Below the pieces are notes generated by a model. It searched no databases and had not been told where the DNA came from. It was given only the letters and a program-made list of their open reading frames with translations. A stretch of 5,527 nucleotides of DNA. It comes from Flavobacteriaceae bacterium. Its GTDB lineage: Bacteria; Bacteroidota; Bacteroidia; Flavobacteriales; Flavobacteriaceae. The position numbers and the translations under genes are program-made. Below, piece by piece: positions 4,784-5,527 of this stretch. The stretch is taken from NCBI GenBank assembly GCA_013214425.1, contig JABSPN010000128.1, positions 1 to 5,527 on the forward strand, read 5' to 3'. Within the stretch, counting starts at the first letter, position 1. The number at the start of each line of letters is the position of its first letter.

Positions 4784-5527
4784 ATGAAAAAAGTACTGTT
4801 TATACTCTCGCTTCTGATATCCTTCAACAGCTTTGCACAAACTGTGTTTAATGGAAGTGTAACGATTCCTGCCAAGGACGAGATAAGTTATGTGTTCCCT
4901 GCAGCGGAAGAGGATGAATTGTATATCGTTTTTAAAAAGACCGATGGAAAGAAAGTGAGTAAGGTAGAATTAAGGAATGAAGCCGACCAAATCGTGTATA
5001 TGTATTACGATTTAAAGAGCCTGAAAAAGAAAGTAAAGATTATAGAAGCGGGTCGTTACAGACTGATTTTCATCAACGATGAGAAAAAAGAATTTAGTGG
5101 TGACTTTACGATTCGCTTAACTCCGAAGGACAGTAAAAAAAAAAGAACAATTAGTCATAAACGAGTTGTCGATACCTCTTACGGATATGAAATCAACCGT
5201 AATATTGCTGTTAAAACCTTAAGTACACAAACCCTTCAAAACGATAAATTTTATCTGAATAGTAAAACGAATGCCATGGTAAAAGGTGGTAAAAGTCGTG
5301 TGTTGGTTCCTGTTTTGTTACCAGCAGGCACCAAAGAATGGTACTATGTATACAGTGCTTCTCGAGATGAAGAACAGATCAAAAACACGTTAAAATCTTT
5401 TAATCTAGCTTCAGAATTAACGGCTTTTATAGAGAAGAAGAACTCCTTACAGGAATCTGTGGCTACTTTAAGTGCACCTCCAGGAGCGAATATTTCCGAT
5501 ATCTATTTATTGGATGAAGCCAACATC
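4784..5527 (+). CDS. Secreted protein of unknown function (partial, C-terminus outside window)
   Basis: An open frame of 248 codons runs to the right edge without a stop. Residues 1-18 or 19 form a clear signal peptide (MKKVLFILSLL..SFAQ), so the product is exported. Residues about 20-113 are beta-strand-rich, alternating short hydrophobic strands with charged loops (GSVTIPAKDEISYVF, LYIVFKK, GRYRLIFIND, FTIRLTP), and look like a small beta-sandwich of the GOLD or pre-peptidase type. A basic linker (115-128) follows, then a second region (about 129-248) with VDTSYGY, VLVPVLLPAGTKEWYYVYS and APPGANISDIYLLDE. I recall similar two-part proteins annotated as hypothetical in Bacteroidota, but I assign no function. 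The linker codons include a run of ten A residues (5135-5144). ATG 4784 is chosen because it gives the signal peptide; the ATG at 4774 is in another frame. It has its own likely promoter and no visible tie to metal uptake. Confidence 0.85.
   Translation, partial: MKKVLFILSLLISFNSFAQTVFNGSVTIPAKDEISYVFPAAEEDELYIVFKKTDGKKVSKVELRNEADQIVYMYYDLKSLKKKVKIIEAGRYRLIFINDEKKEFSGDFTIRLTPKDSKKKRTISHKRVVDTSYGYEINRNIAVKTLSTQTLQNDKFYLNSKTNAMVKGGKSRVLVPVLLPAGTKEWYYVYSASRDEEQIKNTLKSFNLASELTAFIEKKNSLQESVATLSAPPGANISDIYLLDEANI

Overview
The window looks like chromosomal DNA from a member of the Bacteroidota, most likely a flavobacterium. It is AT-rich. Its gene starts lack Shine-Dalgarno sequences, and three intergenic sites match the Bacteroidota -7 promoter box TAnnTTTG. 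It also encodes a TonB-dependent receptor with the N-terminal carboxypeptidase-regulatory-like domain common in this phylum. No species can be named from the sequence alone.

The left part (1-1997) is read on the minus strand and forms a metal-uptake cluster. In transcription order it holds a DtxR/MntR-family metal-dependent regulator (1997-1341), a TroA/ZnuA-type (cluster A-I) metal-binding lipoprotein (1257-340) and the ATPase of the same ABC importer (340 to beyond the left edge). The last two genes overlap by one base (TAATG). A permease gene would be expected just past the left edge.

The 101-bp gap at 1998-2098 is a divergent control region. It carries back-to-back -7 boxes and several inverted repeats built on TTAG/CTAA half-sites. 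One of these, TTTTTAG-N6-CTAAAAA, sits where it would cover the -33 region of the rightward promoter. A second lies in the leader of the regulator gene. Rightward from this gap runs a complete 763-residue TonB-dependent receptor gene with a GTG start (2099-4390). The layout suggests one metal-responsive unit: the receptor would bring a metal ion or metal complex across the outer membrane, the lipoprotein would bind the metal in the periplasm, the ABC importer would take it into the cytoplasm, and the regulator would switch both arms. Regulator residues point towards manganese. The binding-protein ligands (three His and one Asp) fit zinc or manganese.

The 393-bp gap at 4391-4783 has no credible gene. 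It is a mosaic of short flavobacterial-type intergenic repeats: two related GTCA..TGA elements, three hairpin or palindrome elements and an 8-bp-period CATT tandem array. A -7 box close to its right end probably drives the last gene, a secreted protein of unknown function (4784 to beyond the right edge) that contains a run of ten A residues.
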